NCBI GenBank assembly: GCA_035606915.1
Contig: DATNDU010000099.1
Location: 1 to 64,000, forward strand
Source: Roseiarcus sp035606915
GTDB taxonomy: Bacteria; Pseudomonadota; Alphaproteobacteria; Rhizobiales; Beijerinckiaceae
Reading direction: 5' to 3'
DNA length: 64,000 nt
In this document: positions 57,122-64,000 of the stretch, piece after piece
Position numbering within the stretch: position 1 is the first letter of the stretch
Layout of the letters: the number at the start of each line of letters is the position of its first letter
Made by a program: the position numbers and the translations under genes
Notes under the pieces: model-generated
Seen by the model: the letters and a program-made list of their open reading frames with translations, nothing else
Databases searched by the model: none
What the model was told of the DNA's origin: nothing

Positions 57122-57978
57122 AGATCGTCGTCATCGGCTATGCGAGCCTGGATTTCGTCGTCTGCCTCGATGCGCCGGCGCTGCCCGACCGCACCGCCAC
57201 CATTCTGTCGCGGCCGCGCCAATGGCCGCGCCTGGGCGGTTCGCCGGCCTATGTTTGCGCTGCGCTGGTCGCCGCCGGCGCGCAGGACGTGATGCCGGCG
57301 AGTTGGGTCGGCGACGACGACGAGGGCGCGCGCTACCGCGAGGAATTGCGGCGACTCGGCGTCGCCGCTGACGGCGTCAGCCTGCGCGTCGGACGCACGC
57401 CGGTTTGCTTGTTGGCCTATCAACCCGACGGCGGCTGCGTTTGCCTCTACGATCCCGGCCTCGCCACGCCGATCGAACTCGACGAGACGCAGCAAGACCA
57501 CATCCGCGCCGCCGACGCGCTCGTCGTCACCGTTGGGCCGCCGGCAGCGACGCGCCGGGCATTGGCCTGCGCCCGCGCCGACGCCAAGCTGATCTGGATC
57601 GTCAAGGCGGACCTGCGCGCGACGCCGCCCGATCTCGCCGTGGCGCTGGCGGCGCGCGCCGATATCGTCGTCCACAGCGAGGGCGAAGCCGCCTTCGTCG
57701 CCGAGGCTTTGGCGGCGGCCGGCGGCCACAGCGGGCGAGTCCGGATTGAGACCCGCGGCGCGCGAGGCGTGGCGATCCACACCGGCGCGACGGAGACCCT
57801 CGTCGCCGCCGACCCGCTCGACGTCGAGGATGCGACCGGCGCCGGCGACACCTGGGTTGGCGGCTTCCTGGCCGCCCGCCTGCTGCGCGGCGCTGATCTC
57901 GGCGAGGCGGCGCGGGCAGGCCAAGCAAGCGTGCGCGCGATGCTGGCCGCACGGGTGGAAATGAAGGGACAGGCATGA
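57118..57978 (+). CDS. PfkB-family carbohydrate kinase
   Basis: A 286-residue ribokinase-type kinase. It starts MKIVVIGYASLDFVVCLDAPALPDRTATIL and has RLGGSPAYVCAALVAAGAQDVMPASWVGDDDEG, then the nucleotide/catalytic block DVEDATGAGDTWVGGFLAARLL. This branch acts on ribose, nucleosides or unusual pentoses; the neighbouring phosphorylase makes a sugar 1-phosphate or the kinase a nucleoside 5-phosphate. GTG 57118 overlaps the previous stop (GTGA). Confidence 0.87.
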   Translation: MKIVVIGYASLDFVVCLDAPALPDRTATILSRPRQWPRLGGSPAYVCAALVAAGAQDVMPASWVGDDDEGARYREELRRLGVAADGVSLRVGRTPVCLLAYQPDGGCVCLYDPGLATPIELDETQQDHIRAADALVVTVGPPAATRRALACARADAKLIWIVKADLRATPPDLAVALAARADIVVHSEGEAAFVAEALAAAGGHSGRVRIETRGARGVAIHTGATETLVAADPLDVEDATGAGDTWVGGFLAARLLRGADLGEAARAGQASVRAMLAARVEMKGQA

Positions 57979-58721
57979 TGCGAAGCGCTTGGTATATCGG
58001 CTGCCGCGAGGACGAGGTCGGCGAGACGGCGCTGCTCGTCGGCGATCGCGCCCGCATTGACCGCATCGCCGAGCATCTCGAAAGACCTCATTTCCCGGCC
58101 GAGAATCGCGGCCTGCGCACCGTGACCGGCCTACGCGCGGGAAAGCGCGTCACCGCCGCCGCTTTCGGCATGGGCGGCCCGATCGCGGCCATCGTACTGC
58201 ACGAGTTGTTCGACCTCGGCGTCAAGCGCTTCCTGCGCGTTGGCACCGCAATGGCGACGCCGCCGGCGCGCCTGGGCGATTTCGTCGTCGCGGAGGGCGC
58301 GTTCCGCGGCGAAGGCGCTTCGTTGACCTATGCGCCGCTCGGCTATCCCGCAGTGGCCGATTTTGGCCTCGTCGCCGCGCTGACCGCCGAGCTTTCCCGC
58401 CGCGCCGCGCCCTGGCGCGCCGGTTTGTTTGGAACCTATGACGGCTTCTACACCGAGATGTTCTCGCTCAGCGCGGGCCGCGCGCAGCCGGTCGAGAGCT
58501 GGCGCAACGAAGTCCAGCGCCTCGGCCTGATCGCCGCCGACATGGAGACAGCGACGCTGCTGGTCGCCGGCCGCCGGCTCGGCGCGCGCGTCGCGAGCCT
58601 TTGCCTGGCCACCGTCGACGGCCTCACGCAGAACAAGATCGACGCAGAGCGTCTCGCCGCCGGCGAGCGCGAAATGTTCGAGATCGCGCTTGACGCGCTG
58701 GTCGCCGGAGACACGCCATGA
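57975..58721 (+). CDS. Nucleoside phosphorylase (uridine/purine phosphorylase type)
   Basis: A 248-residue NP-I family enzyme that splits nucleosides with phosphate into base and pentose 1-phosphate. Blocks: VTAAAFGMGGPIAAIVLHELFDLGVKRFLRVGTAMATPPARLGDFVVAEGAFRGEGASLTY, with the phosphate-site Gly-Thr, and GLIAADMETATLLVAGRRLGARVASLCLATVDGLTQNKI, with the ribose-binding Met-Glu. FGTYDGFYTEMF is in the base-binding loop. Closest to uridine phosphorylase, but base specificity cannot be set. ATG 57975 overlaps the kinase stop. Confidence 0.88.
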   Translation: MMRSAWYIGCREDEVGETALLVGDRARIDRIAEHLERPHFPAENRGLRTVTGLRAGKRVTAAAFGMGGPIAAIVLHELFDLGVKRFLRVGTAMATPPARLGDFVVAEGAFRGEGASLTYAPLGYPAVADFGLVAALTAELSRRAAPWRAGLFGTYDGFYTEMFSLSAGRAQPVESWRNEVQRLGLIAADMETATLLVAGRRLGARVASLCLATVDGLTQNKIDAERLAAGEREMFEIALDALVAGDTP

Positions 58722-59485
58722 GCGACATCATCGAGCGCTATTTCACGACGCTGATCGACCGCCTCGCCGACATTCGCGCGCGCCAGATTGAGGCCATCGA
58801 CCGCGCGGCGGAAGCCTGCGCGGCCTCCATCGCCGCCGACAAGCTGGTGTTCAGCTTCGGCACCGGCCACGGCGCGCTACCGGCCCTGGAGATGTTTCCG
58901 CGCACCGGCACCATCGTCGGCTTTCGCCCCATCGTCGAGAGCACGATGATTTCGTTTCATCATGTCTGGGGCGATATGGGGGCGCGGCAATATCGCTTCA
59001 TTCACGCCGTCGAGGGCTATGGCGAGGCGATCCTGCGCTCGCATCAGCTCGACGCGCAGGATTCCATCGTCCTGTTCTCCCACTCCGGCGTCAACGCCGT
59101 CATCCTCGACATCGCGCTCGGCGCCAAGGCGAAGGGCCTCACCGTCATCGGCGTGACCTCGCTGCCCCATTCCTCTGCCTCGCCCTCGCGCCATTCCTCG
59201 GGCAAGCGGCTGTTTGAAGTCGCCGACGTCGTCATCGACTCGGGCGCGAGCCTCGCCGACGCCTCGCTGCATATCGAGGGGCTCGCGGCGCCCGTCGGCG
59301 CCAATTCGACCAGCCTCACTATCGCCATCGCCCACGCCATCGTTTCGGCGACCGCCGAGAAATTGGTCGAGCGCGGCGTCGAGCCGTTGGTGATGGTCAA
59401 TCCCAACACCGCGGGCAAGCAGGCGGCCAATGTCGCCAACGACCGCAACTACGACGAATTGTGGCGCCGGCTGAAGGCGCGCTGA
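58718..59485 (+). CDS. SIS domain sugar-phosphate-binding protein
   Basis: A 255-residue protein with one SIS (sugar isomerase) domain, of the COG4821/UPF0309 kind. Elements: FSFGTGHGALPALEMFPRTGTIVGFRPIVESTM, the phosphosugar pocket DSIVLFSHSGVNAVILDIALGAKAKGLTVIGVTSLPHSSAS, and ASLHIEGLAAPVGANSTSLTIAIAHAIVSATAEKL. It probably isomerises or senses the phosphorylated sugar from phosphorolysis. ATG overlaps the phosphorylase stop by 4 bases. Confidence 0.88.
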   Translation: MSDIIERYFTTLIDRLADIRARQIEAIDRAAEACAASIAADKLVFSFGTGHGALPALEMFPRTGTIVGFRPIVESTMISFHHVWGDMGARQYRFIHAVEGYGEAILRSHQLDAQDSIVLFSHSGVNAVILDIALGAKAKGLTVIGVTSLPHSSASPSRHSSGKRLFEVADVVIDSGASLADASLHIEGLAAPVGANSTSLTIAIAHAIVSATAEKLVERGVEPLVMVNPNTAGKQAANVANDRNYDELWRRLKAR

Positions 59486-59495
59486 GGATCTGAGC

Positions 59496-60944
59496 ATGCG
59501 CGAGCGCGAGCTTTACATCGACGGCCGCTGGATGCCCGCGCGCGGCGGCGACCGGCTTGAAATCCGCGATCCCGCGACAGGTGAGCGCGTCGGCTCGACG
59601 GCGCTCGCGCAGGCCGCCGACATCGATGACGCCGTGCGCGCCGCCCGCCGCGCATGGCCCGCCTGGGCCGCGACCCACCCCGACGCCCGCGCGAAAATCC
59701 TTCGCCGCGCCGCCGATCTGATCGAAGGACGGGCCGCCGAGATCGCCGACCTGCTGACGCGCGAACAAGGCAAGCCGATCCCCGACTCGCAAAAGGAGAT
59801 CGGCTTCGCAATCGAGGTGATCCGCTATTATGCCGAGGAGGGGCGGCGCATCGAGGGTAGCCTGCGCGCGTCTTCGCGCAGCGACATCCGCAGCCTCGTC
59901 GTGTCCTCGCCGGTCGGCGTCGTCGGCGCGATCACGCCCTGGAACTATCCCGTCGATCTCTACGCCTGGAAGGTGGCGCCGGCGCTGGCGGCGGGCTGCG
60001 CGCTGGTCGTCAAGCCGCCGCATGAGACGCCACTGGCGAGCGGCGAGGTCGTGCGCTGTTTCGAGGAGGCGGGCCTACCGCCCGGCGTCTTGAACGATGC
60101 GCCGGGAACCGGGCCGGTCGCCGGCGCCGCGCTCGCCGCCCACCCCGACATCCGTATGATGACCGCAACAGCCTCGGTCGCTGCCGGACAGTCGATCATG
60201 CGCGCCGGCGCCGACACGATGAAGCGCCTGCTGCTCGAACTCGGCGGCCAATCGCCTTTCGTCGTGCTGGAAGGCGCCGATGTCGCCGAGGCGGCGGCGG
60301 CGGCGGCGCGGCGCTCGTTCTCGAACATGGGGCAAATCTGCATCGCCGTGAATCGCGTCCTGGTCGCCGCGCCCCTCTACGACGCCTTCGTCGAGGCTCT
60401 GGCCGCCGAGGCGGACGCCATCCGCCTCGGTCACGGCGTCGAGCCGGGCGTGCTTTACGGCCCGGTGCTGCACGAGGGGGTACGCAAGCGCACGCGCCTG
60501 CACCTGGAGGACGCGCTGCGTCGCGGCGGCCATCTGGTCGCCGGCGGCGCGCCGCCGCAGGGGGAGCTTTACGAGCGCGGATTCTTCTTCCGGCCCACCG
60601 TCGTCGAGGGCGCCGACGATTCCGCGCTGGTCATGCGCGAAGAGAGCTACGGCCCCATCGCCGCCATCCGCAAAGTCGACAGCGACGCGCAAGCTCTCGC
60701 TGTCGCCAATGCCCTGCCCTACGGACTGGCGGCCTATGTCTATTGCGGCGACCTCGAACGCGCCTGGGCGTTCGCGGAACGGCTGGAATGCGGCGCAGTC
60801 GGCGTCAACGTCAACGACACGACGGAATTGCAGGCGCCCTTCGGCGGCTGGAAGCTGTCGGGACTCGGGCGCGAACTCGGACGCGAAGGGCTCATGGCTT
60901 ATCGCGAGACCAAGCATATCAAGATGCGCGTGCGGACGCGCTGA
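59496..60944 (+). CDS. Aldehyde dehydrogenase family protein
   Basis: A 482-residue NAD(P)-dependent aldehyde dehydrogenase close to succinate-semialdehyde and glycolaldehyde types. ELYIDGRWMPARGG at the start, GVVGAITPWNYPVDL, LLLELGGQSPFVVLEGADVAEAAA with the general-base Glu, SFSNMGQICIAVNRVLV with the catalytic Cys, and EESYGPIAAIRK. The C-terminal FGGWKLSGLGRELGREGLMAYRETKHIKMRV is typical. It starts 10 bases behind the SIS gene and ends the operon, presumably oxidising an aldehyde formed from the sugar part. Confidence 0.92.
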   Translation: MRERELYIDGRWMPARGGDRLEIRDPATGERVGSTALAQAADIDDAVRAARRAWPAWAATHPDARAKILRRAADLIEGRAAEIADLLTREQGKPIPDSQKEIGFAIEVIRYYAEEGRRIEGSLRASSRSDIRSLVVSSPVGVVGAITPWNYPVDLYAWKVAPALAAGCALVVKPPHETPLASGEVVRCFEEAGLPPGVLNDAPGTGPVAGAALAAHPDIRMMTATASVAAGQSIMRAGADTMKRLLLELGGQSPFVVLEGADVAEAAAAAARRSFSNMGQICIAVNRVLVAAPLYDAFVEALAAEADAIRLGHGVEPGVLYGPVLHEGVRKRTRLHLEDALRRGGHLVAGGAPPQGELYERGFFFRPTVVEGADDSALVMREESYGPIAAIRKVDSDAQALAVANALPYGLAAYVYCGDLERAWAFAERLECGAVGVNVNDTTELQAPFGGWKLSGLGRELGREGLMAYRETKHIKMRVRTR

Positions 60945-61036
60945 GGCTGCGGCGCCGGCGCTTTATCCCGGCGCGAGCTTGCCGCCTTCCGCCACCAGCC
61001 GCCTTAGCGCAGAATGTGAGAGAGACACGAAAATCG

Positions 61037-61858
61037 TCAAGCAAGGCTTCGCGCTGCGGTGCGGTAGGTCCGCGGTGGAACCCCGACATGCTCGCGAAAG
61101 AAGCGCGAGAAGTTTCCTTGCGTGGAAAAGCCGAGGTTGCAGGCGACCGCGATGAGCGACTCGTCGGTGCGCTCAAGCTGGCGGGCGGCCTCCTCCGTCC
61201 GCAGGGAATTCCAGTAGATGTTCGGCGTCATATTCATCTGCTCCTTGAACAGCGCGAAGAAGTGTGGGCGCGAAAGGCCGACGCTCCTTGCCAATTCATC
61301 GAAGCAGATCCGCTCGGCGACGTTGCTCTTCATGAACTTGACCGCCTTGCGGACCCGGTAATCGCTCGTCGTCTGCGTCCGGGAACGACAGGTTGGCTCC
61401 CTGCGCTCCGAACGGATCAAGGACTCCAAGAAGCGCTCGATTTCGTAGGCGACCAGGCTCTCCTCGCCGCTTGCGTCGCGCAAATAGGCCAGGATGCGGG
61501 TGGCGGCGGAATATTGAGTCGGGTTCAAGGTGACGAACGGGCTGTCGAAGGCGGGCATGTCGCCGCCGATTCCGAGTCCTTCGCGAATCCACTGCATGTC
61601 GACATAGAAGGCCAGGAAGAGGCCGCCATCGTGCGTTGAGAAGGCGTGGCTGTGCGGCTCGTAGGGATTGATCGTCGCCGCCATTGCCGGTCCGAGCCGT
61701 TCGATGCTGCCTCCAACGTTCATCTCGCCCGGCGTACCGTCGAGCCACACGACGACGTGGGCGGTATCGTGCGCATGCGTGACCAGGCTGGTCTCGGCAT
61801 TGAGGACGGAAACCTGGCCGAACGTGCTTCGGTAGAGCCTGAGCGCGTCTTCTTCCAT
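61037..61858 (-). CDS. AraC family transcriptional regulator
   Basis: A 273-residue activator with an N-terminal cupin-like ligand domain (SLVTHAHDTAHVVVWLDGTPGEMNVGG, TINPYEPHSHAFSTHDGGLFLAFYVDMQW) and two C-terminal helix-turn-helix motifs: VRKAVKFMKSNVAERICFDELARSVGLSRPHFFALFKEQMNMTPNIYWNSLRTEEAARQLERTDESLIAVACNLGFSTQGNFSRFFREHVGVPPRTYR. The cupin His residues could bind a small carboxylate. It lies between the aldehyde dehydrogenase (convergent) and the amidohydrolase (same strand), and could control the latter. Confidence 0.9.
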   Translation of the reverse strand: MEEDALRLYRSTFGQVSVLNAETSLVTHAHDTAHVVVWLDGTPGEMNVGGSIERLGPAMAATINPYEPHSHAFSTHDGGLFLAFYVDMQWIREGLGIGGDMPAFDSPFVTLNPTQYSAATRILAYLRDASGEESLVAYEIERFLESLIRSERREPTCRSRTQTTSDYRVRKAVKFMKSNVAERICFDELARSVGLSRPHFFALFKEQMNMTPNIYWNSLRTEEAARQLERTDESLIAVACNLGFSTQGNFSRFFREHVGVPPRTYRTAARSLA

Positions 61859-62156
61859 TGTTTTCTCCCGTCGTCAAAGTTGACGCTACTTTGCTCTTTT
61901 CTCAAGGAAATTGAGCCCTACAGAGAGCTGGAGTCAAGGTGAGCCTGCCGGTCGCCCCGGCGAAATCGCGATTTTCCGACCGATCGATTATCTCTAACCG
62001 GCTGCTGAATAACCCTTTCGCCTGAGCGCGTTTCGCGATCCCCTCACTTTGCGCCGGAGGTGATAGAGGCCAGATCGAGCTTTCCCGACCCCGTCTATGG
62101 AGAACCGCTCCTGTCTTGTCGTCAACTGTGGGATCGCCCTGCTGGCGCCCTCTTTC
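61859..62156. other. Intergenic region before the AraC gene
   Basis: 298 bases upstream of the AraC regulator and downstream of the amidohydrolase. The first 60 bases are AT-rich and hold the likely promoter. A GGCTGCTGAATAACCC stretch at about 62000-62015 resembles insertion-sequence ends, but no partner end or transposase was found. No RNA gene seen. Confidence 0.4.
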
Positions 62157-63041
62157 TCAAACGCGGTAGACGCGCGCGGCTGTATTCCAGAAGATGTCGG
62201 CTTCGGCGGATGCGCCATGCCTGGCGACCGCGCCCCGATAGGCCGCCACCAGTTCGGCGTGCGTCGTCCAGAGCTTTTCGATCGGGAAGTTCGATCCAAA
62301 CATCAGCCTGTCGCTGCCAAGGAGTTCGATCGTATTGTCGACGACATAGGAGATCAGTTCGGGATCGTTGCGATGAGCGAAGGTACCGAGCCCGGACAGC
62401 TTGGAATAGAGATTGGGCAAACGAGCGAAATGGGCCAAGCCCTCGCGCCAAGCCTTGGTCGTCTCCGGCTCAAGGTCAACAAGCATGCCGGCATGGGGAA
62501 GGACGAAATCCGTTTCCGGGTTTTCCTCGACCAGCCGCGCGCCGTCGTTCATTTGCTTGGCGAAGAGCTGAAGATCGAATGTGAAGCCATAGTCCTTCAA
62601 GCGGCCGACATTTGCGCGCACCTTGGCGTCAATCACTTGATCGGCTGCTGGCGCAAAGCGGTATTGCGGGTTTTCGTGCCAATGCAATTGCATGCGCACC
62701 CCGCGCACCAGCGGATAGTTCCTCAGGCGGTCCAGTTGCGGGCGCACGTCGTCGACCGCCATGTCGGCGTAGGCGACCATGGCGTGCGGCCAGCCACTCT
62801 CCTTGGCAACGTCGTGAATCCAGGCGACCTCCTCCTCGAAGCGCTCGTTGGGCCAATTCGTCTGCACGTAGACGGCCTTTTCGACGCCAGACCCGGCCTG
62901 GTCGGCGAGGAATTCCTCAATCGGATAATCGCGCCGGATCGCATCGTAAGTCCCGAAGATGCGGGGGACCGGCGGCCCGGAAAGCCACGCGAGGTCCTTC
63001 TGGCGCCAGATATGGAAATGGGAATCGATGATCTTCTGCAT
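62157..63041 (-). CDS. Amidohydrolase family (COG3618-like) protein
   Basis: A 294-residue TIM-barrel metal-dependent hydrolase. The metal-binding start IIDSHFHIWRQKDLAWL (H-x-H) is clear, with KAVYVQTNWPNERFEEEVAWI, GVRMQLHW, DFVLPHAGM, NLYSKLSGLGTFAHRNDPE and SDRLMFGSNFPIEKLW, which supplies the usual Asp/Asn position. This branch includes L-fuconolactonase and lactonases of aromatic degradation. Substrate unknown. It begins 15 bases after the CoxE-like gene and is in the same direction. Confidence 0.88.
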   Translation of the reverse strand: MQKIIDSHFHIWRQKDLAWLSGPPVPRIFGTYDAIRRDYPIEEFLADQAGSGVEKAVYVQTNWPNERFEEEVAWIHDVAKESGWPHAMVAYADMAVDDVRPQLDRLRNYPLVRGVRMQLHWHENPQYRFAPAADQVIDAKVRANVGRLKDYGFTFDLQLFAKQMNDGARLVEENPETDFVLPHAGMLVDLEPETTKAWREGLAHFARLPNLYSKLSGLGTFAHRNDPELISYVVDNTIELLGSDRLMFGSNFPIEKLWTTHAELVAAYRGAVARHGASAEADIFWNTAARVYRV

Positions 63042-63056
63042 CTACGTTGCCCTTCC

Positions 63057-64000
63057 TTAGATGGCCTCGGCGCTCTTTGCCGGTTTGCCGAGCTTGAGAA
63101 TGAAATCCGTCAAGGCGCCGATCGACGAGCCGTCGACGAGATCGTCGAGCATCGGAAGGATGGCCCGCAGCGCCGCCGTTTCAGGCCGAAACCTCGGATC
63201 GCCGGCAAGCGGCGTCGCCAGCGAAAGGCGATGCGACCGCGCCGCCAGCCTGCGTATCGCAAGCACCAGTTCGTCATGATTGCCCCGCTCCAGCGCATCG
63301 GACAAAAGCAGGACGATGGCGCCGTTGGCGTAGGCGGCAAGACGCGGGGCCGAAAGCAGGGCCAAAAGCGTTGCGCCGAGGCGGGTTCCCCCGTCCCAGT
63401 CATCGACCCGATCGGCCGTGCGCGCCAGCGCCTGGGCGCGTTGGCGGACGCGCAGGGCCGAAGTGACGCGCGTCAGCCGGGTGCCTAGCGTCATCACCTC
63501 GACCCGATCGGCGCCTTGCACCACGGCATGCGCGACTTTCATGTAATCGGCGGTGTGCAGCTTCATCGAGCCGGAAACATCGATCAGAATCAATACTTTG
63601 AGCTGGACCTGCTTGCGCCGCTTCATCAGCGGCGAGGGGACGTCGCCGTCAGCCTGCACGGTTTCGCGAAGCGAGCGGCGGAAGTCGAGTTCGCCATGTG
63701 CGAACGTCCTCACCGTGCGAAAGGAACGCCGTACCGGCAACGAGGCGCCGATCGCCCGGCGGAAGGCGATGAGACCGTTCTCGTCGCTGCTGCTGAAATT
63801 TCTGACCGCCAGGCGCTCGGCCGCCGCGGCGCTGGCGCCGCTTTTCCTGTCGACCAGCCTTTCAGGTTGCGGCTCCGGCTTGCCGCCGTCGTCCTTGATG
63901 CGCGGCTCGCGCTCGCTGTCCGCCGCAGCGGCGGTGGAGGCTTCACCGAAGAAATACGTCCGGAACAGCAGGTCGAATTCGCCGCGCCGCTCGGGCGACG
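63057..64000 (-). CDS. CoxE-like VWA domain protein, 3' part
   Basis: The frame is open to the right edge (at least 314 residues), so the start is outside the window. The visible part has FDLLFRTYFFG near the left of the sequence, a Lys/Glu/Pro-rich linker, and a VWA domain: KVLILIDVSGSMKLHTADYMKVAHAVVQGADRVEVMTLGTRLTRVTSAL, with the D-x-S-x-S metal site, and GAIVLLLSDALERGNHDELVLAIRRLAARSHRL. CoxE proteins act with a CoxD-type MoxR ATPase in maturation of CO-dehydrogenase-like molybdo-enzymes and other metal-site assemblies. A MoxR ATPase gene just beyond the window is expected. Confidence 0.85.
   Translation of the reverse strand, partial: SPERRGEFDLLFRTYFFGEASTAAAADSEREPRIKDDGGKPEPQPERLVDRKSGASAAAAERLAVRNFSSSDENGLIAFRRAIGASLPVRRSFRTVRTFAHGELDFRRSLRETVQADGDVPSPLMKRRKQVQLKVLILIDVSGSMKLHTADYMKVAHAVVQGADRVEVMTLGTRLTRVTSALRVRQRAQALARTADRVDDWDGGTRLGATLLALLSAPRLAAYANGAIVLLLSDALERGNHDELVLAIRRLAARSHRLSLATPLAGDPRFRPETAALRAILPMLDDLVDGSSIGALTDFILKLGKPAKSAEAI

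Noticed and set aside
62000..62015. Insertion-sequence-like end (CTGCTGAATAACCC)
   Set aside because: No partner inverted repeat, target duplication or transposase was found nearby.

Overview
The window is GC-rich, densely packed alphaproteobacterial chromosome, most likely from the Hyphomicrobiales (Rhizobiales). The indications are the gene families (membrane-bound urate oxidase PuuD, heterotetrameric sarcosine oxidase, TamA/TamB, a three-cysteine-motif c-type cytochrome set, BMP-type nucleoside importers), the strong GCG/CTC/GGC codon bias, and the frequent GTG and TTG starts with 4-base start/stop overlaps. The family cannot be fixed from sequence alone; a Beijerinckiaceae/Methylocystaceae-like origin is only a guess. 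No rRNA, tRNA, CRISPR array, intact insertion sequence or phage was seen.

Layout. 1-2.9 kb: tail of an aldehyde-dehydrogenase-like gene, a secreted c-type cytochrome with a tiny membrane protein in front of it, and iolB. 2.9-9 kb: dusA-amn, RidA, a DUF1993 gene and, divergently, puuD plus an allantoate-amidohydrolase-like gene; amn, puuD and the amidohydrolase are steps of purine breakdown. 9-12 kb: metallophosphoesterase, cytochrome c, ECF sigma factor and anti-sigma factor in one operon with a candidate ECF promoter, followed by a secreted His-rich protein. 12-18.8 kb: a conserved unknown, a 1277-residue multi-domain glycosyltransferase (three repeats, two GT2 domains, one GT9 domain), a 0.7-kb AT-rich gap and a GT1-type glycosyltransferase.

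18.8-31.8 kb is the most unusual block: an aconitase-X-type (cis-3-hydroxyproline) dehydratase, a GbdR-like AraC regulator, the four sarcosine oxidase genes soxBDAG, an M19 dipeptidase-like gene, an Ldh-family imine reductase, two conserved proteins of unknown function and a SABATH carboxyl methyltransferase. Together they look like a pathway that demethylates and dehydrates an N-methylated or peptide-bound hydroxyproline-like amino acid; the exact substrate is inferred, not shown.

31.9-47.7 kb is mostly core: tamA-tamB, an M20 peptidase, a Nudix hydrolase and KDG kinase; then on the minus strand prmA, an unknown, nusB-ribH, a solitary Rieske gene (petA without petBC) and coaD; then OsmC, a small membrane protein, msrA, prmC and a thioesterase. 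47.7-51.3 kb: an arsenic-type resistance operon (ArsR repressor, Cys-tailed flavoprotein, MFS transporter) beside a decayed IS1380-type transposase, suggesting acquisition.

51.3-61 kb: a tightly coupled nucleoside-uptake and catabolic operon (GntR regulator, BMP substrate-binding protein, double-domain ATPase, two permeases, cysteine hydrolase, PfkB kinase, nucleoside phosphorylase, SIS protein, aldehyde dehydrogenase), with six consecutive 4-base overlaps. 61-64 kb: an AraC regulator, an amidohydrolase and the 3' part of a CoxE-like VWA protein, all on the minus strand. Family names come from recognised motifs in the translations; no database search was run.
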